Shown: positions 33,944-43,737, counted from the stretch's first letter. The stretch: DNA of 45,580 nucleotides from Gammaproteobacteria bacterium (GCA_021773555.1 JAJFKA010000099.1:1-45580), one strand, 5' to 3'. Notes: generated from the letters alone by a model not told the origin. Numbers and translations: made by a program.

Positions 33944-33974
33944 GGCGGTCGGGTCAACGTCGCAAGACTAAAAG

Positions 33975-36914
33975 CTACAACAGCGATTCATACAAAGCCC
34001 TCGCATCATCGATTCCGTCAAAAGTACGCCCTTCAGCAAGAATTGCTCTGAGTTCTTTCAACGCCGTCGATGATTGTCCATTGCGATGCAGCGCGACCGC
34101 GTAGTGATATTTAATCTCAGGAACATTTGCCGAGCGTGCCATGGCGTTGCGTAAAATAGCGATGGCGACCGCAGCATCTCCCTCATTCACCAGTATCCAC
34201 CCCAGCGTATCCATCACGGCATAGTTGTCGGGGGCAAGCTCATAAGCTTTCTGGGCTAATGTTCTGGCTCTTTTGTCCTGTGTTTTCAGGTACAGAATCG
34301 CCAGGTTGTTCAGCAATATCGGATCATTGGGCTGACCTTTCATCAGGGTTTCGTTCAATGCGATGGCTTTCCCGTGTGCGCCCACATCTGCATACCCCGC
34401 GGCAACAACGCGCAGGATCTGATAGCTAACTGATTTTTTCTGGCTGACGTGGTCTTCGAGAAAAGCCAGAGCGGCTTCGGCACCCTGCAGGCTACGTAAA
34501 GACGTATAGTAGCTGAGGATGAGATCGACATCCGCCGTGGGAAGATCCGTGCCGCGTTTGTAAGAATCCAGGGCTTCTTGCGGCCTGTTTAAATTGTTGT
34601 AGTTATCGCCCATGAGTCGATAACCCACGGATAAACCAGGCGCCCGATTGACCAGTTCCCGGGCAAGGGTGAGTGCATCCTCATATTTCTCTTCATAGGC
34701 CTTGAACTCTGCGCGAGCGACGAGGATAGTCAGGTTGTCCTTGTCGAGTGTCTGGGCTGCGTCAAGGGTGATAAATGCGTTAACTTTGTCATCCAGCGCC
34801 AGTTGTAAACGTGCAATGGAAACCAGATCACGAACAGATGCGCTTCTCACCGCCTGTTCTCGCATGATCACATAAATCTGCCTGGCCCGATCCTTGTTGT
34901 CGTTGACAGTGTTCCACTTGGCATCCGCGGCCATCACCTTGAGGTCTTCGGGATGCTGCAGCCTGAGTGTGGTGAGCGCGTCCCGTGCTTCCTGGCCGCG
35001 TTTACTCGCTATCAGCAAATTGACCAGATGTACGTGGTTATCAACATCGGAGCGGATCTTTAATGCATCCTTTAAATAGCCAATGGTATCCCGCTGATTC
35101 CCGGCACGGTCTGCCAGGGCGGACAGTTGCAACAGCGACGGCCGATGGGCGTTATCGATGCTGAGAATGGATTTGAATCGATTCGTCGCAGCAGCCAGAT
35201 CCCCTGATGCCACGTCCAGTACGGCAATATTGTAGGCGGCTGCCGTGGATTTTTGATCCTTTGCCAGCGCACTGTTAAATGCCTGCCTTGCGAGATCTAC
35301 ATTCCCCAGATTCAGGTATGCCTTACCGCGAAAAATTTCGGACTTAACGCTTTTGCCAAATCTGGTTTCAGTTTCAGACGCAAGTTCAAGGGCCTGTTCT
35401 GATCTGCCCATCGCCAATAAAAATTCTCCGAGGGTTAAATTTAACGACAGATCAGATGAGGAGCGACGCATGAACTGTAATTCTTCAATCGCGCTGTCAT
35501 GGTTGCCGAGGCTGGCGTTAACTTTTGCCCGGTTTAACCGGGCTTGCTTGTTCATCGGTTGGACTTCGATGACTTTGTCCAGGTAGGGCAGGGCTTCGGC
35601 ATATTTTTTTTGTTGGATGCTGGTTTCTGCGGACAAGATCCAGTAGTCAGGGTGATCAGAGAAGTGTTTTGCGGCCCTGTTCAATAGTCTCGCAGCCGCG
35701 GCAGGCTGCTGCTGTTCGAGGTGAGCAGTGACCAGTAGTTTGATCGCGAACAGATCATCAGGCACAAATTCAAGGTATTGCTCCAGCGCGGAGGCAGCCT
35801 CTGGCATGCGCCCTGAAAGGTGGTGGATACTGCCAACCAGAATCAGGCCGTAGGGGTCCTGCTGCAATTTTCCATAGTCCAGTTGATCAATGATCAGCTT
35901 GGCATCGAGAATTACATCAGCCATGCGATCGGTTTTCTGCTGCTGGGTGAGCAGCATCAATTCAAGTAATAAACCACGGAGGTCGGTCGGATAGACCTTC
36001 CTGATTTTTTCTATAGACGTTTCTGCAGCGCCCAGGTTACCGAGATTTAGATACTCGTTGGCGATTGCCTGCAAGGCGAGCAGGTGGTCTTCTTCCAGAC
36101 GCAGTGCCTGTTTAAAGAAGTCGATTGCCTGCTCTGGCTTGTGGTTGATTCTTTCGAGTTCTCCTTTCAATAACCAGTAATCGGCGATGTACTCGCCTGC
36201 GACTGCGATCTGATCCAATTGCGTCCTGGCATCTTCGGAATTGCTTCGAAATACTGCCAGGCGGGCCAGTTCGACATGCGCGGTAACGAGTGATTCATCA
36301 GATTGAAGGGCTTCCATCAGTAGCTTTTCTGCGCGCTCATATTGTCGGAGACCCAGGTACGCCCGACCATGCATTACCCGAACTTTTGCCCGGAGATCTG
36401 GTGAAAACCCGGAAAGCGTCAGTTCGCTGAGCACCTCGTCGAACTGGCCACCGGCAAGCAGGGATTCTCCAAAGGGGATCAGCGCGAGGTTGGGATCCGC
36501 ACCGTGTGCCAGCGCCGCCCGAAGATTAATCGCAGCGGCTTCGTGAAACTTCATTTCGTGATAGGTTTCTGCCAGCAGAATATAGGCTGAGAGGTTGTTT
36601 TCATCGGCCTTGATGGCATTGTTGAGCTGGATGATGGCCGCCTGTTGTTCGCCTTTATCAAGGCGCTTAAGTGCGTCCTCATAAAATGCACCGGAGGTTT
36701 CCAGGCCCTGGTTGACCTCATTTTCGGAATCCGCTGCCGTGCGCTCTCCAAAGCCCAGATAGGATTTCGCCAGATAAAGGTAGGCTGTCAGACTGCCGGG
36801 ACTAGACCTGATCGTGGTCTTAAGCTCCTCGGTGGATTGCTCTTCCAGCGGTTTGTCTTCCGCAATGGCAAACGCTAATGAACAACTTAAGATCACCAGG
36901 AGGAATACACGCAT
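33975..36914 (-). CDS. prsT: Large TPR protein, PrsT-like (PEP-CTERM/EPS system)
   Basis: A 979-residue periplasmic TPR protein when started at ATG 36914; MRVFLLVILSCSLAFAIAED is a signal peptide, and the longer frame to 36983 would bury it. From residue 75 on, about 20 TPR units follow with the usual hydrophobic spacing (KGEQQAAIIQLNNAIKADEN; NLSAYILLAETYHEMKFHEA; KYAEALPYLDKVIEVQPMNK; DYAVMDTLGWILVNEGDAA near the end). Length, signal peptide and the start of the repeat region agree with PrsT, the TPR protein found with XrtA-type exosortase/EPS loci. No exosortase, prsK/prsR or EPS genes are in the window, so it is separated from the classical locus. It lies beside a PEP-CTERM substrate gene. 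Role in export or assembly of the polymer is inferred. Confidence 0.75.
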   Translation of the reverse strand: MRVFLLVILSCSLAFAIAEDKPLEEQSTEELKTTIRSSPGSLTAYLYLAKSYLGFGERTAADSENEVNQGLETSGAFYEDALKRLDKGEQQAAIIQLNNAIKADENNLSAYILLAETYHEMKFHEAAAINLRAALAHGADPNLALIPFGESLLAGGQFDEVLSELTLSGFSPDLRAKVRVMHGRAYLGLRQYERAEKLLMEALQSDESLVTAHVELARLAVFRSNSEDARTQLDQIAVAGEYIADYWLLKGELERINHKPEQAIDFFKQALRLEEDHLLALQAIANEYLNLGNLGAAETSIEKIRKVYPTDLRGLLLELMLLTQQQKTDRMADVILDAKLIIDQLDYGKLQQDPYGLILVGSIHHLSGRMPEAASALEQYLEFVPDDLFAIKLLVTAHLEQQQPAAAARLLNRAAKHFSDHPDYWILSAETSIQQKKYAEALPYLDKVIEVQPMNKQARLNRAKVNASLGNHDSAIEELQFMRRSSSDLSLNLTLGEFLLAMGRSEQALELASETETRFGKSVKSEIFRGKAYLNLGNVDLARQAFNSALAKDQKSTAAAYNIAVLDVASGDLAAATNRFKSILSIDNAHRPSLLQLSALADRAGNQRDTIGYLKDALKIRSDVDNHVHLVNLLIASKRGQEARDALTTLRLQHPEDLKVMAADAKWNTVNDNKDRARQIYVIMREQAVRSASVRDLVSIARLQLALDDKVNAFITLDAAQTLDKDNLTILVARAEFKAYEEKYEDALTLARELVNRAPGLSVGYRLMGDNYNNLNRPQEALDSYKRGTDLPTADVDLILSYYTSLRSLQGAEAALAFLEDHVSQKKSVSYQILRVVAAGYADVGAHGKAIALNETLMKGQPNDPILLNNLAILYLKTQDKRARTLAQKAYELAPDNYAVMDTLGWILVNEGDAAVAIAILRNAMARSANVPEIKYHYAVALHRNGQSSTALKELRAILAEGRTFDGIDDARALYESLL

Positions 36915-37134
36915 TGCGCTCGACCTTCTCGCCAGCACGCAAGTGCGCGCGGCGGATTTGTGTGAAGGGAAGCATATCTGCATGGATTGGCCGTTATCAC
37001 ATTAGGTGCGGCATTGTAGCAAAAATCGGCAGCGCCCGAGATTTGAGTACATTGAACTCTGCGCCAGACCGGTGTCGGAAGTTGCGTCGTTTGTTGGATT
37101 CACAGAGGAGTAAAGCCTTACATAATCACAGCGT

Positions 37135-37494
37135 CTAGGTGAAGAGGTTACGCCAGTCCTCGAGATTGGTTGTTGGGTGCTCCACGAACTCGATACCCAA
37201 TTGAACATCTCCGGACGCGTCAATGCTCGCCCAGCGAACCTCGCCCATGAGGAAGAAACGTTGTTGTACATGCCTCACCTTGATGAGGCAGTCGACGCTG
37301 GCACCAGCAATCGGCGTATCTGCGGTGATGCGGATGCCATAGGCATTCAGGTCGACGACCTCCGAGTCAAACCGGACATAATGTAACGCCCCGCCGTCGT
37401 CATCGACAATCTGGACAATGGCGTGGCCGTCGCCTATCAGGCGCTCCTCGCGCAACAGGTGCTCGGTATTTGTATTTCGTTCTCGCGCATGCAT
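37135..37494 (-). CDS. PilZ domain protein
   Basis: A 119-residue protein that is one PilZ domain. The c-di-GMP switch has R-E-E-R at the N-terminus (LLREERLIGD) and a D-x-N-x-x-G motif (DLNAYGIRI) in place of D-x-S-x-x-G, followed by strands GASVDCLIKVRHVQQRFFLM and VQLGIEFVE. Both arginines and the Asp/Gly are kept, so c-di-GMP binding is likely. It would act as a cytoplasmic receptor. It sits 220 bases before the PrsT-like start on the same strand; AGGGGA precedes the ATG and a sigma-54-like site lies 40 bases upstream. A link to pilus or exopolysaccharide control is inferred. Confidence 0.85.
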   Translation of the reverse strand: MHARERNTNTEHLLREERLIGDGHAIVQIVDDDGGALHYVRFDSEVVDLNAYGIRITADTPIAGASVDCLIKVRHVQQRFFLMGEVRWASIDASGDVQLGIEFVEHPTTNLEDWRNLFT

Positions 37495-37533
37495 GTCTAC
37501 GGTCCCCTGAAAAGTTGGATGTTGAGTTAGCTA

Positions 37534-37549
37534 TGCGACTTTTGTGCCA
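37534..37549 (-). promoter_or_regulatory. Candidate sigma-54 (-24/-12) promoter of the PilZ gene
   Basis: Minus strand TGGCACA-AAAG-TCGCA matches the -24 box fully (TGGCAC) with GG-N10-GC spacing; only the first T pair of TTGC differs (TCGC). The predicted start, about 37523, lies 29 bases before the ATG, the same leader length as for the first PEP-CTERM gene. Confidence 0.52.
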
Positions 37550-37683
37550 GATTGTAAATCATATATAAAACAATGAGTTAGCCCGGGGGTAATAATGCCC
37601 TGGGGACAGCGGCTGACCCTGGAGGTCATGTTGTTCGCTCGTGTAGCTGCCTTAGCCAGTGCTAAAGCGTTGAAGCCGCTCGG

Positions 37684-39294
37684 TTACTCGATGCTTTCTC
37701 CCGCGGCGCGGGCACGTTCCAATCGGGACGCTTCTTCCCGTGGCAGATGCTTCTGGGCAAGATATAAAAATCCGAGCGCCGGTATAAACGTGAGCATGGA
37801 TACTCCAATTGCCCACTTCAGCGATTCGGCGTCACTCATGCCCGAGGCGAAAAACATATCTGAAAACTGACCCATGAAGTAGGGGCCGAGTGCCAGGCCC
37901 AGAAACGTATTGACCAGAATATAATAGGCACCTGCAGTCGCGCGCATTCTTGGCATGACCAGATCGGCGGCGGTGCTGGGCGGGACGCCGCCACCGCAGG
38001 CAGAAAATGCGGTCAGCAGAAAATTCACCCAATAGGCGGTAACCAGTGAATCTGTGCTTAGCAGCAGTATCAACAGCGGGGTCGAACCACCGATCACGAT
38101 ATAACCGAGTACCATCCGGCCGGATGGAAATTTCCGTTTCAGGTAGTCCGCAAGGAAGCCACCTGCGGTGATTCCAAGAAAACCGCCCGCTGCTGCGCCC
38201 ATGCCAAGATAGAGGCCGACCTCCGCAGCGCCCACGTCGTGCAGTCGAAGCAACAGGGGAGGAATCCAGAAGCCAGCGCCGTAACCGACGAAGGCAGTGG
38301 TTGGGAAGGCAAGCATTGTGTAAATAAATGCCTTCGATTTAAACATCATGGCATAGGTAACCGGATCACGAATTTTCAGGGACTGGATCCAGGAAAATGT
38401 AACGTACACGCCAAACCCGGTAGTGACCCACTGGGCGATACTGCCGGTCAGCAATACCAGACCCCAGGCGGCAAAGGCGATGACGCCGCCGCCGAGCAGG
38501 TTGTTGCGGAGCACGACCGGATTTTTTCGAATACCAAGTAGATTGAATGGGGGAATGACTGCGTAGAGTTCCTTCCCCAAAACGCTGAAAGGTGCGCTGT
38601 GGGTTTTGGTCACGAGTCCCTCACTGATGCCCCGGACTGGCTCGCGGAGCGTTCGGACCCAGATGGACATGATCAGACCGGGTATGCCCACGGCCATAAA
38701 TGCAACCTGCCAGCCCCTCAGTCCGAACGGTGAATTGCCATCAGGATATGCGGCTGCCCACGCTTCGAGTATGTATCCGCCAAGAAAGATTCCGATCCCT
38801 GCGCCGATGTAGACGCCAGCGGCATAGATCGCGATAACGGTTGCGCGCAGGCGTGGAGGATAATAGTCGGACAACATTGAGTAAGCCGCGGGTGAGGCGC
38901 TCGCTTCACCGATACCAACCCCGATTCTGCATGCTGCCAGAGTTCCGAATGATTGCGCCAAACCGGATGCAGCGGTCATCAGACTCCAGAAGCCAAGGCC
39001 CACGGAGATAAGGCTGCGCCGGGTCCAGACATCCGCAAACCGGGCCAGCGGTATCCCAAACACGGCGTAAAATACCGCGAACACTGTGCCGTAGAGGAAC
39101 CCCATCTCAGCATCGGAAATGCCCAGGTCTGCTTTTATATCTTCGGCCAGAATTGAGAGAATGTTGCGGTCGATAAAATTAAAGATGTAGACCAGAACCA
39201 GTACAGCCAGAACGTAATTTGCGTAGCGACGAGCCGGCATGGACTGAATACCGGAAGTCCCCTGCGATTCCGGAATCGGGTGTTCAGCTTCCAT
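37684..39294 (-). CDS. MFS transporter (spinster-like)
   Basis: A 536-residue polytopic transporter with about 12 membrane helices. The start YANYVLAVLVLVYIFNFIDR NILS (R after D in FIDRN) is typical of the spinster/sphingosine-phosphate-like MFS group, and the inter-helix motif A is GIPLARFADVWTRR. Duplicated half: LLLRLHDVGAAEVGLYLGMG ... LADYLKRKFPSGRMVLG. Uptake or efflux of a lipid-like or aromatic organic anion is the usual role of this group in degradative clusters. It is on the same strand as, and 381 bases after, the acyl-CoA dehydrogenase gene. Substrate unknown. Confidence 0.88.
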   Translation of the reverse strand: MEAEHPIPESQGTSGIQSMPARRYANYVLAVLVLVYIFNFIDRNILSILAEDIKADLGISDAEMGFLYGTVFAVFYAVFGIPLARFADVWTRRSLISVGLGFWSLMTAASGLAQSFGTLAACRIGVGIGEASASPAAYSMLSDYYPPRLRATVIAIYAAGVYIGAGIGIFLGGYILEAWAAAYPDGNSPFGLRGWQVAFMAVGIPGLIMSIWVRTLREPVRGISEGLVTKTHSAPFSVLGKELYAVIPPFNLLGIRKNPVVLRNNLLGGGVIAFAAWGLVLLTGSIAQWVTTGFGVYVTFSWIQSLKIRDPVTYAMMFKSKAFIYTMLAFPTTAFVGYGAGFWIPPLLLRLHDVGAAEVGLYLGMGAAAGGFLGITAGGFLADYLKRKFPSGRMVLGYIVIGGSTPLLILLLSTDSLVTAYWVNFLLTAFSACGGGVPPSTAADLVMPRMRATAGAYYILVNTFLGLALGPYFMGQFSDMFFASGMSDAESLKWAIGVSMLTFIPALGFLYLAQKHLPREEASRLERARAAGESIE

Positions 39295-39641
39295 ACTATT
39301 GCTCCAGGGTGGTGTAACTAAACCTACACGCGCCGGTTCACGATAGCAATTCGTAAACGGACGACCTGCTCAGTCCGCTTCTTTTTGTTGTGCCTGGAAG
39401 ATCGTTCCCATGCGAATTGGTGGTACCTGGCAGGGTCGTTAAGTCATGGCGTGCCCATCTTGCAGCCTTCCCCCTGACTATCTGTTCACCGTGTGGGGTA
39501 TTTCTAACGAGGTCAGTGTAGGCGAATGCATCTGCCGCCGCATAGGTTTGCAGCAACAGCGGGCGCTCGTCGCTGGAATGATTCGGAAACGCCAGGTTCA
39601 CGGATACTACGTCAATCCAGCGGTGATCACCACGGAGTGTA

Positions 39642-39664
39642 CCGGGAGAGACAAGCTCTCCCGG
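39642..39664 (-). terminator. Strong hairpin after the acyl-CoA dehydrogenase gene
   Basis: CCGGGAGAG-ACAAG-CTCTCCCGG is a perfect 9-bp stem 12 bases after the stop at 39676. No T tract follows, so it may be a mRNA-stabilising or Rho-linked structure rather than an intrinsic terminator. Apart from it, 39295-39675 (381 bases) holds nothing I can support. Confidence 0.5.
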
Positions 39665-39675
39665 ATATCGCCTCG

Positions 39676-40902
39676 CTATAGCAATTCCCCGCCGCAGGCT
39701 GATGCGGTGGTGCCGTGTTCTTCGAATGCCTTGATCACATTAGCACCCGTTCTCCAGCGGTGAACCTCATCCGGACCATCAACCAGACGTTGACTGCGTA
39801 TTCCGGTGTACCAGCGTGCCAGCGGAGTGTCGTGGCTGTAGCCCAGCGCCCCGTGTAGCTGCAGCGCGGTATCCACAACCTGGTGCACCATGTTCGCGAG
39901 GAATACTTTTGCGATACCGTTTTCCTGGCGCAGGTCCATACCATTCTCTGCCTTGTAGGCGATGTGCAGCAGCATCAGGCGAGCCTTGTAGATTTCAGCG
40001 GCGCAGTCAGCCAGCATCCAGCGAACACCCTGGCGGTCTGCCAGACGCTTGCCAAATGTACTGCGGCTGATTACGTGCCCTGCGGCGAGATCGAGCGCGC
40101 GTTGTGCCATCGCTACATTATGCATACCGTGTCGAAGCCGACCATAGGCAAGACGATGCTGGCCCATGTTAAAACCCTGACCGCGACCACCTAAAATGTT
40201 CTCCCGGGGAACGATCAGGTTTTCAATGTTGATCTCGGAATGTGACCCGCCGAGCTTTAAGCCAAGTTCCGTATGAGGCTGCATGGTTTCAATGTTGCGC
40301 AGGATCTGATAACCGGGGTTCGGCAACTCGACAATGAAGGTGCTGTACTGTTCGTGCCTGGGCGCATCGGGATCGGTTTTCGCCATAACCACCGCGATGT
40401 CAGCAACGCTCGCTGATGAACTGAACCATTTCTCGCCGTTAAGTACCCAGTTATCGCCTTCGAGCACGGCAGTGGTCTGCATTCCCGTGGCGTCGGCTCC
40501 AGCCGCTTTTTCGGTCATTGAATAACAGATGCGTTTCTGACCATCCAGCAGCGGCTTCAGGAACTTCTCTTTTTGATGATCAGTACCGTGTTCGAGAAGC
40601 GTCAGCATGGTGGCGTCGTCGGGTCCCTGGGTATTCATTGACAGTGCACCAAGGAAACTCTCTCCGAGTTCCATCTGTACCAGTGCATTGGCCAGGGGCC
40701 GTAATCCCATACCGCCATGTTCCTCGGGTACAAACGGGCACCAGTAACCCTGTGCCCGGGCTTTGCCCCGTAAGTCTGCGAGTACTGATTCGAAATTGTC
40801 CGCAGTGCAGTTCTGCTCTGCGGGAATACATTCTTCCTGGACAAATTTTCTAATTTTCGCCCTGATGGCTTTGGTTTCTGGAGGTATTTCAAAGTCGAGC
40901 AT
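39676..40902 (-). CDS. Acyl-CoA dehydrogenase family protein (ACAD10/11-like)
   Basis: A 408-residue FAD enzyme. N-terminal helices (IRAKIRKFVQEECIPAEQNC), the FAD-binding middle (RICYSMTEKAAGADATGMQT, with WVLNGEKWFSSSASVADIAV) and C-terminal helices (FNMGQHRLAYGRLRHGMHNV) follow the family. The C-terminal active-site region reads LARWYTGIRSQRLVDGPDEV then HR, with Glu of PDEVHR at the usual catalytic-base position. Substrates are probably branched or long acyl-CoAs. AAGAGAAG precedes the ATG. It is divergent from the TauD-like gene by 149 bases and followed by the MFS gene. It would perform the first step of beta-oxidation for products of the P450 or BVMO reactions, which is inference. Confidence 0.92.
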   Translation of the reverse strand: MLDFEIPPETKAIRAKIRKFVQEECIPAEQNCTADNFESVLADLRGKARAQGYWCPFVPEEHGGMGLRPLANALVQMELGESFLGALSMNTQGPDDATMLTLLEHGTDHQKEKFLKPLLDGQKRICYSMTEKAAGADATGMQTTAVLEGDNWVLNGEKWFSSSASVADIAVVMAKTDPDAPRHEQYSTFIVELPNPGYQILRNIETMQPHTELGLKLGGSHSEINIENLIVPRENILGGRGQGFNMGQHRLAYGRLRHGMHNVAMAQRALDLAAGHVISRSTFGKRLADRQGVRWMLADCAAEIYKARLMLLHIAYKAENGMDLRQENGIAKVFLANMVHQVVDTALQLHGALGYSHDTPLARWYTGIRSQRLVDGPDEVHRWRTGANVIKAFEEHGTTASACGGELL

Positions 40903-41051
40903 GATCTTCTCTTAGTTGCCTAGTGGTGAGCGGGACTATATCAGCATCGAAACCCAAAACGGTAATCGGCGCCCGGGGCTGCCCATTCCTTTGCCCGGGC
41001 GGTTTGGGTTATTCTGATCAACCTGGAAAGTCGACCGAGGATTGAAGATCC

Positions 41052-41996
41052 ATGAACGACGCCATCGTCACGCCGATTCCGAACAAGGTATTTGGTGCAG
41101 TCGTTACCAATGTCCGTTTGAACAGCCTGAATGAGGAACAGTTCGCGGGCATTAAGTCTGCCTTCCTTGAGTTTGGATTCCTGGTTTTTCCAGGACAGTT
41201 CCTGAGCGATGATGAAAATATCGAGTTCGGTCAACGTTTCGGCAAACTGGAGTTTGGTGCGCTGCCAATCGCCAATCAGGTGAAGCATGACGATGGTTCT
41301 TACGGCAAGATCGTTGGATTTGATAGCCAGCGAATGAGAACCAATGTTGGTAACGAAGCGTGGCATACCGATTCAACCTATTGGCCGGTGAGTAGCAAGT
41401 GCGCGATGCTGACCGCAGTGACGGTACCTGACGAGGGAGGTGAAACGGATCTGGCTGACATGCGTGCGGGGTACGCCGCCCTCGACCTTGCCACCAGAGA
41501 TCACATCGAAAGTCTGAGCGCTTATCATTCAACTCAGTATTCACAGGCAAACGATGTCGGTGATTTTCCGGCCACTAAAACTGGCACCATCTATCATGGT
41601 GAAGCGTACCTGCGACCGCTGGTGAAGGTACATCCGGAAACCGGCGTAAAAAGCCTGTTTGTTGGGCGACATGCGTTTGGTATCCCCGGACTTGAACGAT
41701 TAGACAGCCGCGCACTTCTAAAATCGTTGGTTGAATCTGTCGTGAGCGATCCTGTTCGGGTTTATCGCCATCAGTGGACTGTTGGGGACGCGCTGCTCTG
41801 GGACAACCGCTCCTTGCTGCACCGGGCTCGCCCTTACGTCTATACTGAACCGCGGGTATTGATCGCTACCAGGGTCGCCGGTGATCCGCTAACCGAACTC
41901 GCGTACTACCCAACAGATCCTGAAGCCGCGGCCGGGCGAACGGCGCTGGCCGCTGAGCTTGAACTGCTGGCGAAGGAAAAGCACAGCCTGGCTTGA
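41052..41996 (+). CDS. TauD/TfdA-family Fe(II)/2-oxoglutarate dioxygenase
   Basis: A 314-residue dioxygenase. The iron triad is H105-T-D107 (EAWHTDSTYWPV) and a distal His257 in LLWDNRSLLHRARPY; Arg258/260 can bind 2-oxoglutarate. The jelly-roll features ATKTGTIYHGEAYLRPLVKV and FVGRHAFGIPGLERLDSRAL fit the TfdA/TauD group. The enzyme oxidises a sulfonate, aryloxyacid or other acid and releases CO2 and succinate. It is a single gene, divergent from the acyl-CoA dehydrogenase and convergent with the channel gene. Exact substrate unknown. Confidence 0.92.
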   Translation: MNDAIVTPIPNKVFGAVVTNVRLNSLNEEQFAGIKSAFLEFGFLVFPGQFLSDDENIEFGQRFGKLEFGALPIANQVKHDDGSYGKIVGFDSQRMRTNVGNEAWHTDSTYWPVSSKCAMLTAVTVPDEGGETDLADMRAGYAALDLATRDHIESLSAYHSTQYSQANDVGDFPATKTGTIYHGEAYLRPLVKVHPETGVKSLFVGRHAFGIPGLERLDSRALLKSLVESVVSDPVRVYRHQWTVGDALLWDNRSLLHRARPYVYTEPRVLIATRVAGDPLTELAYYPTDPEAAAGRTALAAELELLAKEKHSLA

Positions 41997-42047
41997 CCAT
42001 AATCGCCGTCGCTGGCCTCAGCAGGAATCGAGTTTCGGCGGCAAGCA

Positions 42048-43736
42048 TCAATCCCCGAATAACCATTTCCCCACAATAGTCTGCGGTGAGACCTCGCCTG
42101 TTAACACGTATTCCAGGGCGGTTAGGTTTTGTAGCGTCCAGTTCATTTGTGACCTGCTTGACCGGGTGCCGGCAAACAGCAGTCGGTCACCGGCTTTCAG
42201 TGAGGTATCGATGGTTGGCAGACAGAAACTGCCAGTAGCACTGGCATGCAGGAGGGTGATCGCAGATAGCGCATTGGCCCGGTCGGTGTGATCACGGAGC
42301 AGGTGGTAGATGGTCACGATCTCCCCGTTGCGAAGTGCCTGGGAGACGGCGTGGGCGAATTCATGGTTTATCACGATTTCCCACAATTCGGGGATCCGAT
42401 TTGGCGATACGATTTCCAGTTCCCGGAGCAGCGAGGCCGCCCAATCGTCGCTGTGTGCATGGGCCAGGCTGAGAAAATCGTCTACCCGGGGATTGGTCAG
42501 CAATGTCTTGATTTTTCGCGCGACAACCTCGCTCGGCGCCATCACCATGTTCGCGCCGGAATGCCTGAACACGGCACGATTAAAATGTTCGGTCTGTCGC
42601 GCAACTGTAAACAGGTTGGGATTCAGGGCTCTGGCGGTAACGATGATCGAGAGGTTGTTAGAGTCATCGTTGGTTCCAGCGACGATGCCAACAGCGTTTT
42701 CGATATCCGCTTCCAATAGAGTCACGGCTTCCGTACCGAGACCCTTAACACAATTCGCGGGGGCTCCCTGGCCCTCTGGATTCGGCTCGATTACCTGTAC
42801 ATCCATATCCTGGTTGATGAGATGTTCAAAGATTGGTTTGCCAAACCGACCGTAGCCGCATAACACCCAGCGACCTGGTTCAACATCGGTAATTTCTGTC
42901 AGTGAGTCACCCGCTTCACTCCGTAACCATGCGTTGAGCAGATGCTGATGCGGCGCATGGAGTGCGGTCGCGAGATTGATCGCGAAGGTATCGAAAGGGT
43001 CCACAATGTAGTCGGTGCCGAAGGACGCCATGTTAGCTTCGATGTCATGAGATTCTGCGCGGCAGACGACTTTTACCTGTGGTCGCAGCACCTTGGCGGT
43101 AATCGCGATATGAAGATTGACAGCATTCTTGTCGGTCAGGGCGACGACACCCTGACACATGGGGTGCGTGGCGCCGCCGAGAATCATATTTTCCGGGTCA
43201 CTCGCATCGGCACACAAGCGCGGGATGTATAGTGCGTGGCCACCAAGAATCAGCGAGTCGATTCGCTCCGGTTTGATCTCCAGTACTACCGCGGCAATCA
43301 TTCGCCTGGCCAGTGCATCCACCAGCATTTCTCCAGTATCGCCATATCCACAGATCAGGTAGAAAGGTTCGCGTAGTTTGGCGACTGTGGTTTTGAACTG
43401 ATACTGGGTAATCGCTCTTTTTAGAGTTTCATCCTGCAACAGGTTCAGGATCGTGCCGATTGTGTATATCCAGGTCACGACCGTGATGTAAATAAAGATG
43501 AGTGCCCACAGCCTCTGGGCATCTGTGAAGGCGTATGGAATCTCGCCAAAACCGATCGTTGTTCCCATGAACGTGACGAAGTAAAAAGCGTGGAAGAAAT
43601 CCATGTACCAGATGTTGCCCGAATCATCTATCCCGGGAATTGCGGTAAGCCCCAGTGTAGCGACAGCATAGACGGTCGAGATCAACAGTAATGGTGCACG
43701 CATGCGCCGCAGGACGAGAAACAGAACAGTGTCCAT
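42048..43736 (-). CDS. Potassium channel with two RCK/TrkA-N domains
   Basis: A 562-residue protein. Two membrane helices (LLLISTVYAVATLGLTAIPG and LWALIFIYITVVTWIYTIGT) enclose the pore sequence FMGTTIGFGE (filter near 59-64, with GFG as in bacterial channels with TIGFGD-like filters). Two TrkA-N Rossmann domains follow: FYLICGYGDTGEMLVDALAR from 126 and WVLCGYGRFGKPIFEHLINQ from about 289, each with GxGxxG for NAD(H) or nucleotide binding. A C-terminal TrkA-C-like region (about 490-562) ends the protein. It is preceded by a small membrane protein gene with a one-base gap, so the two are co-translated. Regulation by nucleotide or redox state is inferred from the RCK domains. Confidence 0.9.
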   Translation of the reverse strand: MDTVLFLVLRRMRAPLLLISTVYAVATLGLTAIPGIDDSGNIWYMDFFHAFYFVTFMGTTIGFGEIPYAFTDAQRLWALIFIYITVVTWIYTIGTILNLLQDETLKRAITQYQFKTTVAKLREPFYLICGYGDTGEMLVDALARRMIAAVVLEIKPERIDSLILGGHALYIPRLCADASDPENMILGGATHPMCQGVVALTDKNAVNLHIAITAKVLRPQVKVVCRAESHDIEANMASFGTDYIVDPFDTFAINLATALHAPHQHLLNAWLRSEAGDSLTEITDVEPGRWVLCGYGRFGKPIFEHLINQDMDVQVIEPNPEGQGAPANCVKGLGTEAVTLLEADIENAVGIVAGTNDDSNNLSIIVTARALNPNLFTVARQTEHFNRAVFRHSGANMVMAPSEVVARKIKTLLTNPRVDDFLSLAHAHSDDWAASLLRELEIVSPNRIPELWEIVINHEFAHAVSQALRNGEIVTIYHLLRDHTDRANALSAITLLHASATGSFCLPTIDTSLKAGDRLLFAGTRSSRSQMNWTLQNLTALEYVLTGEVSPQTIVGKWLFGD

Positions 43737-43737
43737 G

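Noticed and set aside
39338-39601. 87-codon minus-strand frame between the MFS and acyl-CoA dehydrogenase genes
   Set aside because: Low-complexity protein with no domain features, overlapped by another frame of similar quality on the plus strand; the DNA shows no coding bias.
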